64,000 nt of DNA from Anaerobacillus alkalilacustris. GTDB taxonomy: Bacteria > Bacillota > Bacilli > Bacillales > Anaerobacillaceae. Each line of letters begins with the position of its first letter. The stretch's first letter is position 1. The position numbers and the translations under genes are program-made. This document shows, piece after piece, positions 27,228 to 37,506 of this stretch. The notes under the pieces are model-generated. The model was given only the letters and a program-made list of their open reading frames with translations, searched no databases and had not been told where the DNA came from. The stretch covers positions 62,001 through 126,000 of the forward strand of contig NZ_MLQR01000050.1 of the NCBI RefSeq assembly GCF_001866005.1, in the 5' to 3' direction.

Positions 27228-27251
27228 AAAAAGCTGCGAAAGCGGCTTTTT
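27228..27251 (+). terminator. Terminator after the HD-domain gene
   Basis: AAAAAGCTGC and GCGGCTTTTT pair (one G-T) across a GAAA tetraloop, ending in five T. Confidence 0.85.
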
Positions 27252-27514
27252 ACATAAAAAAAGCAATTCAAGCTTATCTGCTTATTAACTTCAAGATCAT
27301 TGATAAAGTAACCAAAGGCGAAAACACAGGAACTACACAGTTTTCTGATTTCAAAAAACTAATAAGGACAAACGTTTAGGAGAAGAACTTGGCTTCAAGC
27401 TCAATTCCTCTCCTTTCTCTATGTATTATTTATTTTGTTTCATAAATAATGAAAATATATTATTGACGTTTTTCATTTTCCGTGATACATTTAGTTCAAC
27501 AAAAGAATAAGCCC
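27252..27514. other. Intergenic region ahead of the riboswitch
   Basis: It should contain the promoter of the riboswitch-controlled transcript. TTGACG (27462) followed by a TGATACAT segment is a candidate. Nothing else is seen. Confidence 0.35.
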
Positions 27515-27666
27515 AAAAAGGGGAGTAGCGACCAACTGGTTAATGGATCGTCATTTCAGTGAATATTCACTCGGTTCATTAAGCTTTGTGTTTTCGACAA
27601 AGTACGCAAGACCTTTTTATGAAAATGCTTTAGATTCCTAAAGCATTTTCATAAAAGGGTCTTTTT
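27515..27666 (+). ncRNA. yybP-ykoY manganese riboswitch with terminator
   Basis: The leader has the hallmarks of the yybP-ykoY (Mn2+) aptamer: AAAAAGGGGAGTAGCG at the 5' side and GCAAGACCTTTTT at the 3' side, which pair as P1. A terminator hairpin (27609-27666) reuses the P1 3' strand: AGACCTTTTTATGAAAATGC... pairs over ~25 bp with the complement ending AAAAGGGTCT, followed by T-rich DNA. Aptamer P1 and terminator are mutually exclusive, which predicts that metal binding turns expression on. The gene controlled is the CaCA exchanger downstream. Confidence 0.85.
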
Positions 27667-27696
27667 CTTTTTCAAAATTTCAGGAGGCGACAACTC

Positions 27697-28686
27697 ATGG
27701 TATTTTTACTCTTTTTCATTGCAGCAATATTTACAGTATTATCAGCAATCAAACTTTCCACTTATGCAGACGTTTTAAGTGAAAGAACTTCATTAGGAGG
27801 AATGTTAGTCGGAACACTCTTTTTAGCAGGAGCTACTTCCTTGCCTGAAGTGACAACGACCTTGACCGCAATTGTAGGTTTAAAAAACACTGACCTCGCT
27901 GTCGGTAGTGTTTTAGGTAGCAACATGTTTAACCTTTTAATTATTGCAGCTTTCGATCTGTACTATCGTAAAAACCAAATTTTCAAAAGTGCTTCACATA
28001 GCCATGTCTATACCATAAGCGTTGGCATGCTTCTATCTTGTCTTATCTTTCTTGCTTTAACTTTAAAACTACCTTACTCAATTTTAGGCATTGGTTTCGA
28101 TACAATTATTCTTATCATCATGTATGCCAGTGGGATGTATTTCATTTCTAAAAAAGTAACCAACCTTGAAGATGAAGACAAAGACGAGGATGGCGTTTCT
28201 CAAACATCAGCAATTTCATTAAAAAAAGCAATCATAGGATTTATTATTGCAGCGTTTGTTATCTTAATTTCAGGTTCACTTTTATCAATAACCGGTGATC
28301 GAATTGCCGTTATTACAGGACTAGGTTCAAGTTTTGTTGGTAGTTTCTTAATTGCAGCTTCAACTTCATTACCAGAAGCAGTTGCAGTGTTAATTGCCAT
28401 CCAATTACGGAACTATAATCTAGCGATTGGCTCCATTTTAGGTAGTAACTTATTTAACATTTTAATATTAATTGGTTCTGATGTTTTCTATCGTCCAGCT
28501 TCAATTTTATCAGCAGCATCAGCCGTACACAGTATTACTGCAATAGCTACGTTTTTACTAAGTGTAATAATATTATATTCATTACTGCGTTCAAAAGTGC
28601 AAAAGTCTCAAACTGTTTATTGGTTACCTTCCGCAGTACTTATATTTTTCTATTTCGTATCAAGTTTTCTAATTTTCATAAACTAA
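27697..28686 (+). CDS. CaCA-family cation exchanger (YrbG-type), under a Mn riboswitch
   Basis: The 329-aa membrane protein has about ten helices in two inverted halves. Each half carries the alpha-repeat signature: GTLFLAGATSLPEVTTTLTAIVGLKNTDLAVGSVLGSNMFNLLI and GSFLIAASTSLPEAVAVLIAIQLRNYNLAIGSILGSNLFNILI. An acidic loop (LEDEDKDEDG) separates them. Such exchangers move Ca2+ or other divalent cations against Na+ or H+. The Mn riboswitch in its leader points to Mn2+ export, which is inference. GGAGGCGACA precedes ATG. Confidence 0.9.
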   Translation: MVFLLFFIAAIFTVLSAIKLSTYADVLSERTSLGGMLVGTLFLAGATSLPEVTTTLTAIVGLKNTDLAVGSVLGSNMFNLLIIAAFDLYYRKNQIFKSASHSHVYTISVGMLLSCLIFLALTLKLPYSILGIGFDTIILIIMYASGMYFISKKVTNLEDEDKDEDGVSQTSAISLKKAIIGFIIAAFVILISGSLLSITGDRIAVITGLGSSFVGSFLIAASTSLPEAVAVLIAIQLRNYNLAIGSILGSNLFNILILIGSDVFYRPASILSAASAVHSITAIATFLLSVIILYSLLRSKVQKSQTVYWLPSAVLIFFYFVSSFLIFIN

Positions 28687-28691
28687 CAGAA

Positions 28692-28717
28692 AACGAGGCT
28701 GCTAGAGTAGCCTCGTT
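28692..28717. terminator. Bidirectional terminator between CaCA and thioredoxin-like genes
   Basis: AACGAGGCT and AGCCTCGTT form a perfect 9-bp stem with an 8-nt loop between two convergent genes. Confidence 0.75.
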
Positions 28718-28734
28718 CTTCATTTCCCTAAACA

Positions 28735-29316
28735 TCATCGATTATTCGTGTTTAATAACCCCTGTAAAAACGGGTGAGCTAATAACATCTCCATTGTCAC
28801 AATCCCATTTAATCGCTCTACAATTTTTCCATTTTCATCTATAAATATCGTAGTGGGTATTCCGATTAAATGGTAATCCTTCATCACTTTACCGTCTCCA
28901 TCATATAAAACCTCATATTGTACTTCATAATGATTAAGGAACCTTCGAACGTCGTCTACATTCCTTTCTTCTTTCGTAACATTTATTCCCAAAAGAACTA
29001 ACTTTTCATCGTTAATTTCCTTGTCTAATTGTACAAGTGTTGGCATTTCTTCTTGACAAGGAGAACACCAGGTCGCAAAAAAATTAATAATCACTTTTTT
29101 TCCTCGGAAATCTGATAGAGATACCTTTTCACCGACACTATTTAAAAGCTGAAAATCCTCGGCAATATTTCCTTTGTAAACACCTTGTTGATTAGATGCA
29201 ATCGTTTCTCGATCCAACCGTTTTAATACTGAATCTGAACGTTCATAGCTAAAAGCTAAAAAAAGAAAAATTAAAGAAAAAATTGCTAAATAAATAAAAT
29301 TCTTTTTAAAAATCAA
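28735..29316 (-). CDS. Membrane-anchored thiol-disulfide oxidoreductase (ResA/TlpA-like)
   Basis: The protein starts with one membrane helix (NFIYLAIFSLIFLFLAFSY) and has an extracytoplasmic AhpC/TSA-thioredoxin domain. The active site is FFATWCSPCQEEMPTL (WCxxC), and the cis-Pro segment is GIPTTIFIDENG. ResA-like proteins reduce apocytochrome c or other exported thiols. I prefer a TTG start (29316) eight nt after AAGGTGG, giving 193 aa; the frame is open to 29400. It is not next to cytochrome c maturation genes here, so its client is unknown. Confidence 0.88.
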   Translation of the reverse strand: MIFKKNFIYLAIFSLIFLFLAFSYERSDSVLKRLDRETIASNQQGVYKGNIAEDFQLLNSVGEKVSLSDFRGKKVIINFFATWCSPCQEEMPTLVQLDKEINDEKLVLLGINVTKEERNVDDVRRFLNHYEVQYEVLYDGDGKVMKDYHLIGIPTTIFIDENGKIVERLNGIVTMEMLLAHPFLQGLLNTNNR

Positions 29317-29400
29317 CTTTTTCACCACCTTACTAATTTTAGTTAACCAGCCCATCAACATAGTACATATATATGCACATATCACTAAACCATTACGCAA

Positions 29401-29590
29401 TCATTCTTTCAGTCAAAACACAAGATTGCTTTTTTATATTTTGTCTTATATAATTAGAAAAACTTGGTTTTTCTACTATTAAGGAGAAAGTTTTTCAAAA
29501 ACATGGGAATAATAAAAATACTAAATCCCCTAACGTAATTGTAAATATTTAGAATTTATATGCTTTGCGATGATGAAGAATAGTATATAT
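29401..29590. other. Intergenic region with the trpS promoter
   Basis: TTGCGA (29565) and a TATATT hexamer (29586) form a weak promoter candidate just ahead of the T-box leader. No gene is seen. Confidence 0.35.
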
Positions 29591-29604
29591 TGTTAAACTC
29601 TTAG

Positions 29605-30862
<1,258 letters not shown>

Positions 30863-30892
30863 TAATTTCCTCTATACTAGCCATTATAAAGC

Positions 30893-30925
30893 AAAATAAC
30901 AGGAGCGCTTTGCTCCTGTTATTTT
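30893..30925. terminator. Bidirectional trpS/yjbA terminator
   Basis: AAAATAACAGGAGC and its exact complement form a 14-bp stem with a 5-nt loop, giving T-runs on both strands. The yjbA stop codon (30919-30921) lies within the stem. Confidence 0.88.
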
Positions 30926-31665
30926 ACACTTTCAGCATGTTGAAGCTCCCATAATTTTTCAAAAAAGGAGTGTCCTTTTACCATTCTTTCGCATAGGTGA
31001 TAATGCTGGCTTGTCCAGCCCATCTTCACCTCATTAAAAAGTTTCTCCCACGCTTCATCAAAACACATTTGTTGAATACTTTCATAGTTATTTGGTGACC
31101 ACTCTGTGAACCAATAGCGGACTTCCGCAACATTACCAGTTGAATATAGCTGATCTAGTGCCATAAATAACAGCTGTTTCAATTGACGTTCTTTCCGGAT
31201 TAACCCACTCATCAACCTAGGATCTGGTGATAAAATATGGTGCTCCTTAGGTAAATCAATGTACTCAACGTAGTAATCATTTACATGTTCATTCATGGCT
31301 AATTCGAGTACGGTTTCTTCTTGTCTAGGCATTAACCTACTTTTTCTTATTGGAGTTTTATAACCTAACGTATCGACTGCTAAGACTTTTTTTCCATCTG
31401 TTACTATGAAACAATAATCTAGTTGTAATCGTTGATTGTTTTTCCTTTGATAACTCTGTTGATAAACATCATCTAGTAGCTGTTCAGGTAATTCTGCCAA
31501 GTTGTTTTCTATGTAGTCGAATATGTTGCTTGTTAGTTTTATTACAATAACAGAATCTAACAGCTCAATCTTATCTTCTTTCCTCCACTCAAAAAACTCG
31601 CAGATATTGTAACCATTTTCTTCTCCTTCAAACCAATTGATCCATACATCCCGAATGTGGACCAT
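30919..31665 (-). CDS. YjbA-family protein (DUF3603), 248 aa
   Basis: The protein begins [39 protein letters not shown], characteristic of the YjbA family found beside trpS in Bacillus. Function is unknown. It is soluble and acidic, with a C-terminal Trp-rich region ([26 protein letters not shown]). The ATG at 31665 follows AAGGGGGC by eight nt; an open frame extends 44 codons upstream without a ribosome site. Confidence 0.82.
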   Translation of the reverse strand: MVHIRDVWINWFEGEENGYNICEFFEWRKEDKIELLDSVIVIKLTSNIFDYIENNLAELPEQLLDDVYQQSYQRKNNQRLQLDYCFIVTDGKKVLAVDTLGYKTPIRKSRLMPRQEETVLELAMNEHVNDYYVEYIDLPKEHHILSPDPRLMSGLIRKERQLKQLLFMALDQLYSTGNVAEVRYWFTEWSPNNYESIQQMCFDEAWEKLFNEVKMGWTSQHYHLCERMVKGHSFFEKLWELQHAESVK

Positions 31666-31771
31666 AAGAAAGCCCCCTTGTCTTTGAATGTTCGTACCAA
31701 CAGTATAGGCATTCGTTAGGAAATTTATTCCATGGTGAAGGGAAATACAAGGAAAATTTTCACTATTTTCG

Positions 31772-31984
31772 TTAATTACGCCTAGAAGAAGGCCCATAAA
31801 TACTAATGATAATCATGACTAAACCAATGATAAAAAGATGTAGTTCTACTCTCATCCCAATGAACTTCAGATAATATACGAAGGAATACCCAGCTGTTAA
31901 TAAGTTTAAAAACGCAATCATACTTATACCACCTATTACAGCAAGTCCAAAGCCAACCAGTAATACGAAGAAACGAATAATCAT
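31772..31984 (-). CDS. Small membrane protein, about 70 aa
   Basis: The protein has two or three hydrophobic helices ([20 protein letters not shown], then [14 protein letters not shown] and [17 protein letters not shown]). I recognise no named family. The ATG at 31984 follows GGTGGGACA; another in-frame ATG lies at 31999. The gene precedes yjbA on the same strand. Confidence 0.65.
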   Translation of the reverse strand: MIIRFFVLLVGFGLAVIGGISMIAFLNLLTAGYSFVYYLKFIGMRVELHLFIIGLVMIIISIYGPSSRRN

Positions 31985-32124
31985 AACTTGTCCCACCATA
32001 GAAACTTCTGTTGAAACTTTCCCACGGGAATCCCCCCTTCTGACTCTTATTTTTACTACTATTTTAGTACTTCTTCTAAAGTTAGAAAAATCCTGTTAAA
32101 AATTAGGTATTTTCCATAAAAACT

Positions 32125-32185
32125 TGTATAAAGCTGAACTTAAATCAGTGGGGGGCTTACTGCTCCCCTTAAGAGTCGGATAAAA
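32125..32185 (+). repeat. Possible fragment of repeat family B
   Basis: GTGGGGGGCTTACTGCTCCCCTTAAGAGTCGGATAAAA resembles the end of the family B element at 59529 (GGGGGGCTTACTTCCCTTAATAGCGGGATAAAA). Only this part is recognisable. Confidence 0.45.
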
Positions 32186-32208
32186 AAAGAAGTCTAAAAA
32201 GACTCCTC

Positions 32209-33051
32209 TTACTTAAACGTATGATCAAATTCTGATGTAGACAAAATCTCTTTAGAATCCTTTTTTAATAATTCACACATTCGTATTTCTTTGTTTTTCT
32301 CCAAATAAGCTTTTACAATTTCATAGCCAATACAATAACCAAACCATTTAGGGAATTTACGTGATGTTTGATCGCCTAATAAAATAGGATCATGATTTTG
32401 TTTACCTTTTACGCTTAATAATTTTTTTACTCTTTGCCAATATGGATATAGTTCTTTTTTATTATATAAAGATACCCAAGGTGCTAATGCGCTTTTTCCC
32501 ACTGTCTTTTCTACCGCTACTTCCGCCATACCTTCAATAACCATTGAATCGAGTAATGTTAACTGATCAAAGTCTTTGTTTAACGACGAAAGGCGGCATA
32601 CATGGTTATATTCATGAGTAAGAAGCGCCTCTATTTCTTCTACTGAAAGATTTTTGGATAAAAATAAAACTATAACATCGTGAAAGCTAATTCCTGTCTT
32701 TCCATTCAAATCTTTCATTATTATTTCATTTCTCTTTTCAACCGGAAAAAGGTATATTGTGGCTTCTTCTCCCCGCCAATCACTTTTTAAGCGTTCATAA
32801 TGATTTTGAAGTAACTTCCATATTTTCTTTTTTTCAAATCCATTAATTTCTTCTAAAATTTTAGCATCAGGAAAGAACATTCCATTGTCTAAAAAGTATT
32901 TATGCAGCTGAATAGAATGGTACTCTTCGAAATGATCAGCTACAGGATCACACAATAGTTCTCGTTGCAATTGAAAATGTAACTTTGTTGGCGTTTCTTT
33001 TCTTTTTCTTACAAATTCCTTTAACGTTTTATTGGTTTGCACAACACTCAA
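32209..33051 (-). CDS. YjaZ-like zinc protease (DUF2268), 280 aa
   Basis: The central motif LLTHEYNHVCRLS is a gluzincin-type HExxH, followed by a downstream acidic segment (SMVIEGMAEVAVEKTVG) that could supply the third zinc ligand. The C-terminal part (WFGYCIGYEIVKAYL) is typical of DUF2268 proteins. No signal peptide is present, so it should act in the cytoplasm. It occupies the place of B. subtilis yjaZ between fabF and trpS. The TTG start follows GGAGGTGTG by nine nt. Confidence 0.85.
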   Translation of the reverse strand: MSVVQTNKTLKEFVRKRKETPTKLHFQLQRELLCDPVADHFEEYHSIQLHKYFLDNGMFFPDAKILEEINGFEKKKIWKLLQNHYERLKSDWRGEEATIYLFPVEKRNEIIMKDLNGKTGISFHDVIVLFLSKNLSVEEIEALLTHEYNHVCRLSSLNKDFDQLTLLDSMVIEGMAEVAVEKTVGKSALAPWVSLYNKKELYPYWQRVKKLLSVKGKQNHDPILLGDQTSRKFPKWFGYCIGYEIVKAYLEKNKEIRMCELLKKDSKEILSTSEFDHTFK

Positions 33052-33159
33052 AGTTTACACACCTCCGACATATCCTACTACTTATAGTTATGTTTGATTT
33101 TGGAAGGTGCTACTTTTAATGAGGAGTTGCAGACGTATCATTTTTAGTCACCACTTGAA

Positions 33160-35304
33160 CTAAAATTTAAAGCTAATTTTATTTTCCTTACCATCCCAAA
33201 TGAGAGTAGCATTAAATGTTTTGTCTCCTTTTTTAAAACCTTTTAATACTCCTGTTTCACCTTTTGTTAATAAATTTTTGACAGTTGTTTCAGATAGTTT
33301 CTTTCCTAAAATTGTTTTGGATAAAATAAATTTACAAGAGGTTTTTTTATAATTTCCGCAACCATAAAAATTGCCTTTATCAACTAAATCTCCATCACAA
33401 AGCTTACACTTCCCGATTACTTTTCCAAGAGTAAACTTTGATTTAGAGTTTTTTTTCACTTCATATTCAAGCCCTTGAAAGTTCCATTTCACTGAATTTC
33501 GTGTAGCGTCTTCAACAATTTTGGCCGTTAATTTTTTCGTTTGTTCCATAAAAGTAACTGGAGAAGCCGCTCCTTGACCTATTTCCCCTAAACGCTGTTC
33601 CCATTTTGCGGTCATTTCTGGAGAAGCTAAAATAGCACCACCAATTGCATCAATAAGTATTCGTGCTTTTTTTGTTGCAAACACTTGATTTTTGACTACC
33701 TCTATATATTGCCTGTCCTTTAACATAGTAATGATTCCAGCCCGAGTTGCTTCTGTTCCTAACCCCTCCGTTTTATTTAGAACTTTTTCTAGTTCTTCAT
33801 TATCAATAAATTTCCCTGCTGTTTTCATCAACGTAATTAACTGTCCTTCGGTATACCGCTTAGGTGGTTGTGTTTTCCCAGCTTTCACATGAACACTCTT
33901 AACAAAACCAGTCTCTCCCTCTTCTAAAATAGGTAAAATGATATCCGTATCATCTTGTTGCTTATATAAAACTTTTCTCCAGCCTTCATTTATTTGCTGC
34001 TTTCCTTTTGAGATAAACTGTGCCCGTTTGTCTACCAAGGTAGTAATTGTTGTATAGTCGAATTGAGCCGCATCGTAATGTGCTGCAATAAGACGGCGTA
34101 TGACTAAATCATAAATCTTTGCTTCGTCTGTTGGTAATTTAGTAGGATCTTTTACTTGTTCAGTAGGGATAATCGCATAGTGATCTGTTACCTTCTTTTC
34201 GTTTACGAAGCGTTTATTATTAGCAATCGACTTTTTCGGAACCGGGAAGAGCGATGAATATTCTTTAAAATCACTTAGCTTTTCTAATATATATGGAAAC
34301 GTTTCTGCTTCCCCTTTTGTAACATAATTTGAATCTGATCTTGGATAAGATACAATTCCTTTTTGATAAAGCTTCTGTAATACATCTAATGTCTTTTTTG
34401 GGGGAAATTTATATATGTTATTAGCGGTAGCCTGAAGTGCTGATAAATTAAATAATAAAGGAGGCTCAAACTTTTTTCGTTCTTTTTCAGCATGAACTAT
34501 TTCTGCCGTTTTCCCTTCGCAGAACAGCGCTATTTTTTTGGCCATTTCTTCTTCTTCAATTCTTGAGTGATTCTCTTTATGCCATTTTCCTTCATAATGC
34601 TTTCCATCCATTGTAAAAGTAGCAATTACTTCCCAAAATGGCTTAGATTCAAAATCTTCAATTTCCTTCTCTCTTTTTACAATTAATGCTAACGTAGGTG
34701 TTTGAACTCTTCCTGCTGAAAAAACATCACTAATTCCTTTTTCCTTTAATAAGATAGAAAATACTCTTGAGGCATTCATTCCTACTAGCCAATCCGCACA
34801 TGCACGAGTATATGCTTCATAATACAAATTTCTTGTTTTTTCTTCTGTTAATAAACTATCAAAACCTTCAAGAACTGCTTTTGGAGTTAACGAAGAAATC
34901 CATAAACGTTTCATTGGTTTATGAACCCTGCTCATTTGTATAATACTACGAATAATTAATTCTCCTTCTCGCCCCGCATCTCCACCATGAATAATTTCTG
35001 TTACCTCTTTTTTTTGTAACAATTTTTTAATAATTTGATATTGCTTATTTTTTGACCTTACGACCTCATACTGAAATTTATCAGGAATCATAGGTAAATT
35101 TATTAATGTCCATTTTTTCCAACTTGGAAAATAACTTTCTGGAGCGGAAAGCTGTAATAAATGACCAACGGCCCAAGTGCAATAGCCACCGTTAGGAAAC
35201 CATTTATTCGGCTCGATAATTAAATAGCCATCTTGTTTTTTCGTTTTAAATTGTGATACTAATGCTTTTGCTTGATCAGGTTTTTCAGCTATAAGTAATT
35301 TCAT
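33160..35304 (-). CDS. topB: DNA topoisomerase III
   Basis: TopB is a type IA topoisomerase that relaxes and decatenates DNA by single-strand passage. The 714-aa protein starts with a Toprim domain (MKLLIAEKPDQAKAL ... IIHGGDAGREGELIIR). The active-site Tyr lies in KGIVSYPRSDSNYVT. The GLGTEATRAGIITMLKDRQY motif and a C-terminal Cys cluster (GKCKLCDGDLVDKGNFYGCGNYKKTSC) also fit. The ATG at 35304 follows GAGGAGATTAGCA. It is not part of the B. subtilis yja order. Confidence 0.95.
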   Translation of the reverse strand: MKLLIAEKPDQAKALVSQFKTKKQDGYLIIEPNKWFPNGGYCTWAVGHLLQLSAPESYFPSWKKWTLINLPMIPDKFQYEVVRSKNKQYQIIKKLLQKKEVTEIIHGGDAGREGELIIRSIIQMSRVHKPMKRLWISSLTPKAVLEGFDSLLTEEKTRNLYYEAYTRACADWLVGMNASRVFSILLKEKGISDVFSAGRVQTPTLALIVKREKEIEDFESKPFWEVIATFTMDGKHYEGKWHKENHSRIEEEEMAKKIALFCEGKTAEIVHAEKERKKFEPPLLFNLSALQATANNIYKFPPKKTLDVLQKLYQKGIVSYPRSDSNYVTKGEAETFPYILEKLSDFKEYSSLFPVPKKSIANNKRFVNEKKVTDHYAIIPTEQVKDPTKLPTDEAKIYDLVIRRLIAAHYDAAQFDYTTITTLVDKRAQFISKGKQQINEGWRKVLYKQQDDTDIILPILEEGETGFVKSVHVKAGKTQPPKRYTEGQLITLMKTAGKFIDNEELEKVLNKTEGLGTEATRAGIITMLKDRQYIEVVKNQVFATKKARILIDAIGGAILASPEMTAKWEQRLGEIGQGAASPVTFMEQTKKLTAKIVEDATRNSVKWNFQGLEYEVKKNSKSKFTLGKVIGKCKLCDGDLVDKGNFYGCGNYKKTSCKFILSKTILGKKLSETTVKNLLTKGETGVLKGFKKGDKTFNATLIWDGKENKISFKF

Positions 35305-35492
35305 TGCTAATCTCCTCATTATCATAAGTCCATACCTATTTTACGAGTTTTTATGGAATGTGGCAAAATATGAAGCTATTCTTTTGGATTATTAATGATT
35401 GTATTCTGTCAAAAGCCATTCAAATTCCAATGTTTTTATGATATTCTTTATTTGTGACAAAATATAACGAGAGTATATATGGAGTGATAGGA
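35305..35492. other. Divergent region between topB and the first fnr
   Basis: It holds outward promoters. No TGTGA-N6-TCACA box is found ahead of this fnr copy; TTTGTGACAAAATATAAC lacks the second half-site. Confidence 0.4.
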
Positions 35493-36200
35493 ATGAACAA
35501 AGTCGTAAAAATTACACCTTTCTTTAGTCAACTATCAAAAGAAAACCAAGATATTTTGTTACAGCACGGAGTGAAAATTCACGCTAGAGAAGGTACTACC
35601 CTGTTTTACGAAGGAGAAGAAGCTACTAATATTTACTTGATCCGTTCCGGAAAAGTGCGACTAAGTAAAATGACGATCGATCATAAAAAGTTTTTCCTTC
35701 ATTTGAAACAAGATAACGACATTATTGGTGAATTTAGTTTATTTAATGATATGTTAGTTAGTATGACAGCAGAAGTCATTGAAGACTCTACCCTCTATAA
35801 ATTTACAAGAGAAAATTTGGAAGCGTTATTTCTACAAAATGGTGACATTGCCGTAGCTTTCATTAAGCTTTTTGCTAGAAATACCCAATCAACACAAGCA
35901 AAATTTTCCGATTTACTTCTTTACGGTAAAGTAGGAGCGCTTTATTCTATCCTTATTCGTTTTAGCAATTCATATGGTGTAAAATACCATAATGATATTT
36001 TAATACCAATAAAGCTCACAAACCAAGAAATTGCAAATTTCATTGGTACATCTAGGGAAACTGCTAACCGAATGTTACAAGATCTAAAAAAAGAAAATAT
36101 CATTTCAATTTTAGATGATAACATCCTAATCAAAAATATCGACTATTTAAAGAAATATCTACGTTGCGAAAGATGTCCAGTTGAAATTTGTACAATTTAA
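35493..36200 (+). CDS. Fnr-like regulator with C-terminal iron-sulfur Cys cluster, copy 1
   Basis: This 235-aa Crp/Fnr-family activator has an N-terminal cyclic-nucleotide-like beta barrel (GTTLFYEGEEATNIYLIRSGKVRLSK), a dimer helix (FARNTQSTQAKFSDLLLYGK) and a C-terminal winged HTH (LTNQEIANFIGTSRETANRMLQDLKKENII). It ends LRCERCPVEICTI: the C-x2-C-x4-C spacing of B. subtilis Fnr, where three Cys and an Asp bind a 4Fe-4S cluster. An Asp is present in AKFSD. It is a paralogue of the copy at 48871. The start at 35493 has GGAG eight nt upstream. Confidence 0.9.
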   Translation: MNKVVKITPFFSQLSKENQDILLQHGVKIHAREGTTLFYEGEEATNIYLIRSGKVRLSKMTIDHKKFFLHLKQDNDIIGEFSLFNDMLVSMTAEVIEDSTLYKFTRENLEALFLQNGDIAVAFIKLFARNTQSTQAKFSDLLLYGKVGALYSILIRFSNSYGVKYHNDILIPIKLTNQEIANFIGTSRETANRMLQDLKKENIISILDDNILIKNIDYLKKYLRCERCPVEICTI

Positions 36201-36210
36201 CTTACTTTAA

Positions 36211-36242
36211 GCAAATCTGTTAACTCTAGTTAATGGATTTTT
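36211..36242 (+). terminator. Terminator after the first fnr
   Basis: AAATC..TTAACT and AGTTAA..GATTT pair around a CT loop, followed by a run of seven T. Confidence 0.7.
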
Positions 36243-36252
36243 TTGTTAGCTG

Positions 36253-36320
36253 AGTGAATTTCATAATTACCTACTCCGAGATGCATAATTCTATATCTAG
36301 TTGGGTGAATTATATATTAT
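36253..36320. repeat. MITE-like palindromic repeat, family C (partial)
   Basis: The left end AGTGAATTTCATAATTACCTA followed by GAGATGCATAATTCTA closely matches the left end of the copy at 60228. The right arm is missing or replaced by family B DNA that starts at 36337. Confidence 0.6.
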
Positions 36321-36336
36321 ATCATCATTAATTAGA

Positions 36337-36432
36337 GTGAACTCGTTTCAGCAAGCTGAAACATCGGAAAATTCCACCTACGCTACGCTTAAAGGTGGGA
36401 GTCTTTCACCCTAAAAACTTTCAGATAAATCC
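36337..36432 (+). repeat. Dispersed repeat family B
   Basis: It starts GTGAACTCGTTTCAGCAAGC, contains GTTTCAGCAAGCTGAAAC and CCACCTACGCTACGCTTAAAGGTGG hairpins, and ends CACCCTAAAAACTTTCAGATAAAT. It is nearly identical to 45592-45720 apart from an inserted hairpin there. Such hairpin ends recall IS200/IS605-type elements, but no transposase or TnpB gene is nearby. Confidence 0.7.
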
Positions 36433-36510
36433 AATAAATTCGGGGATTTAGTACTAAAAACAGTGCTTTTTTGCTATACTAATTGGTATGCTTAAAGGAG
36501 TTGATTAAGG

Positions 36511-37506
36511 TTGACCAGAAAAGGAAGCCCAACAAGAAACAAGCCTAAAAAAAGCAAAAAGAAACCTATTTACATAGCACTTTCTATACTGATTATATTA
36601 GCAATCTCTACTGTAGTCTATTCGACTTATCAATTTGAAAATGCCCGAAAGCAATCTCTTAAATTAATAGAAGATAATAGTAATCAACATGAATTTGAAG
36701 AAATCGAATTTAATGCCAGCAAAGATCAGTTTAAAGAATTAATACGTGTCCTTTTATTAGGAGTGGATAAGGAAGAAGATGGCGCTGCAAGATCAGACAC
36801 AATTATGATAGCTCAATACCAACCGAAACAAGGGAAAATAAAGTTAATTTCATTAATGCGGGATACATATGTCACCATTCCAGGATATCGAAACAATAAA
36901 ATTAATACCGCTTTCTTTTTAGGTGGACCGGAGTTACTTCGTAAAACAATTAAAGACAATTTTGATATTGACCTCCATTACTACGCGATGATTGATTTCG
37001 ATGGCTTCCAAAGAGTAGTAGATATTATTGCACCTGATGGGATTAAAATAGACATCGAAAGAAGAATGTATTATTCTAAAGGTCGAGACCATATCGATTT
37101 TCAACCTGGGCTACAGAGTTTAGATGGGCAACAAGCTTTAAACTATGTACGTTTTCGTAGTGATCACGAAAATGATTTTGGACGTGTCAGACGGCAACAA
37201 GAAGTTCTAACTATATTAAAGGATGAACTCCTAACATTCTCGGGAATAACTAGACTTCCGAAGTTACTAGGTTCCATTGAACCTTATATTCAAACTAATA
37301 TCCAAAACAAACAATTTTTAGATTATGGTACAAATTTTTTCTTAAAGCCAATTGAAAAGGTTGAAACAATAACAATTCCAGTTAAAGGATCATTTGTTGA
37401 TGCTAGATATGACCATGCTGGCGCGGTACTAGAATTAGATATCGAAAAAAATAAACAAGCCATTAAAGAATTTTTAGAGCTTGATCAGGAATTTGCTTAC
37501 GATTAA
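36511..37506 (+). CDS. LytR-CpsA-Psr (LCP) family cell-wall glycopolymer ligase
   Basis: The 331-aa protein has a basic cytoplasmic start, one membrane helix (PIYIALSILIILAISTVVYSTY) and an extracellular LCP domain. That domain contains RVLLLGVDKEEDGAARSDTIMI, SLMRDTYVTIPGY, NKINTAFFLGG and LNYVRFRSDHENDFGRVRRQQ. LCP enzymes transfer teichoic acid or other anionic polymers from undecaprenyl carrier to peptidoglycan. The TTG start lies ten nt after AAAGGAG. The stop codon abuts a family A repeat, so the last residues may have been altered by its insertion. Confidence 0.92.
   Translation: MTRKGSPTRNKPKKSKKKPIYIALSILIILAISTVVYSTYQFENARKQSLKLIEDNSNQHEFEEIEFNASKDQFKELIRVLLLGVDKEEDGAARSDTIMIAQYQPKQGKIKLISLMRDTYVTIPGYRNNKINTAFFLGGPELLRKTIKDNFDIDLHYYAMIDFDGFQRVVDIIAPDGIKIDIERRMYYSKGRDHIDFQPGLQSLDGQQALNYVRFRSDHENDFGRVRRQQEVLTILKDELLTFSGITRLPKLLGSIEPYIQTNIQNKQFLDYGTNFFLKPIEKVETITIPVKGSFVDARYDHAGAVLELDIEKNKQAIKEFLELDQEFAYD

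Noticed and set aside
35440-35475. Fnr box ahead of the first fnr gene
   Set aside because: TTTGTGACAAAATATAAC has only one half-site.
35454-35492. 13-residue extension of the first Fnr
   Set aside because: The ATG at 35493 has a ribosome site and aligns with the start region of the other Fnr; the upstream start does not.
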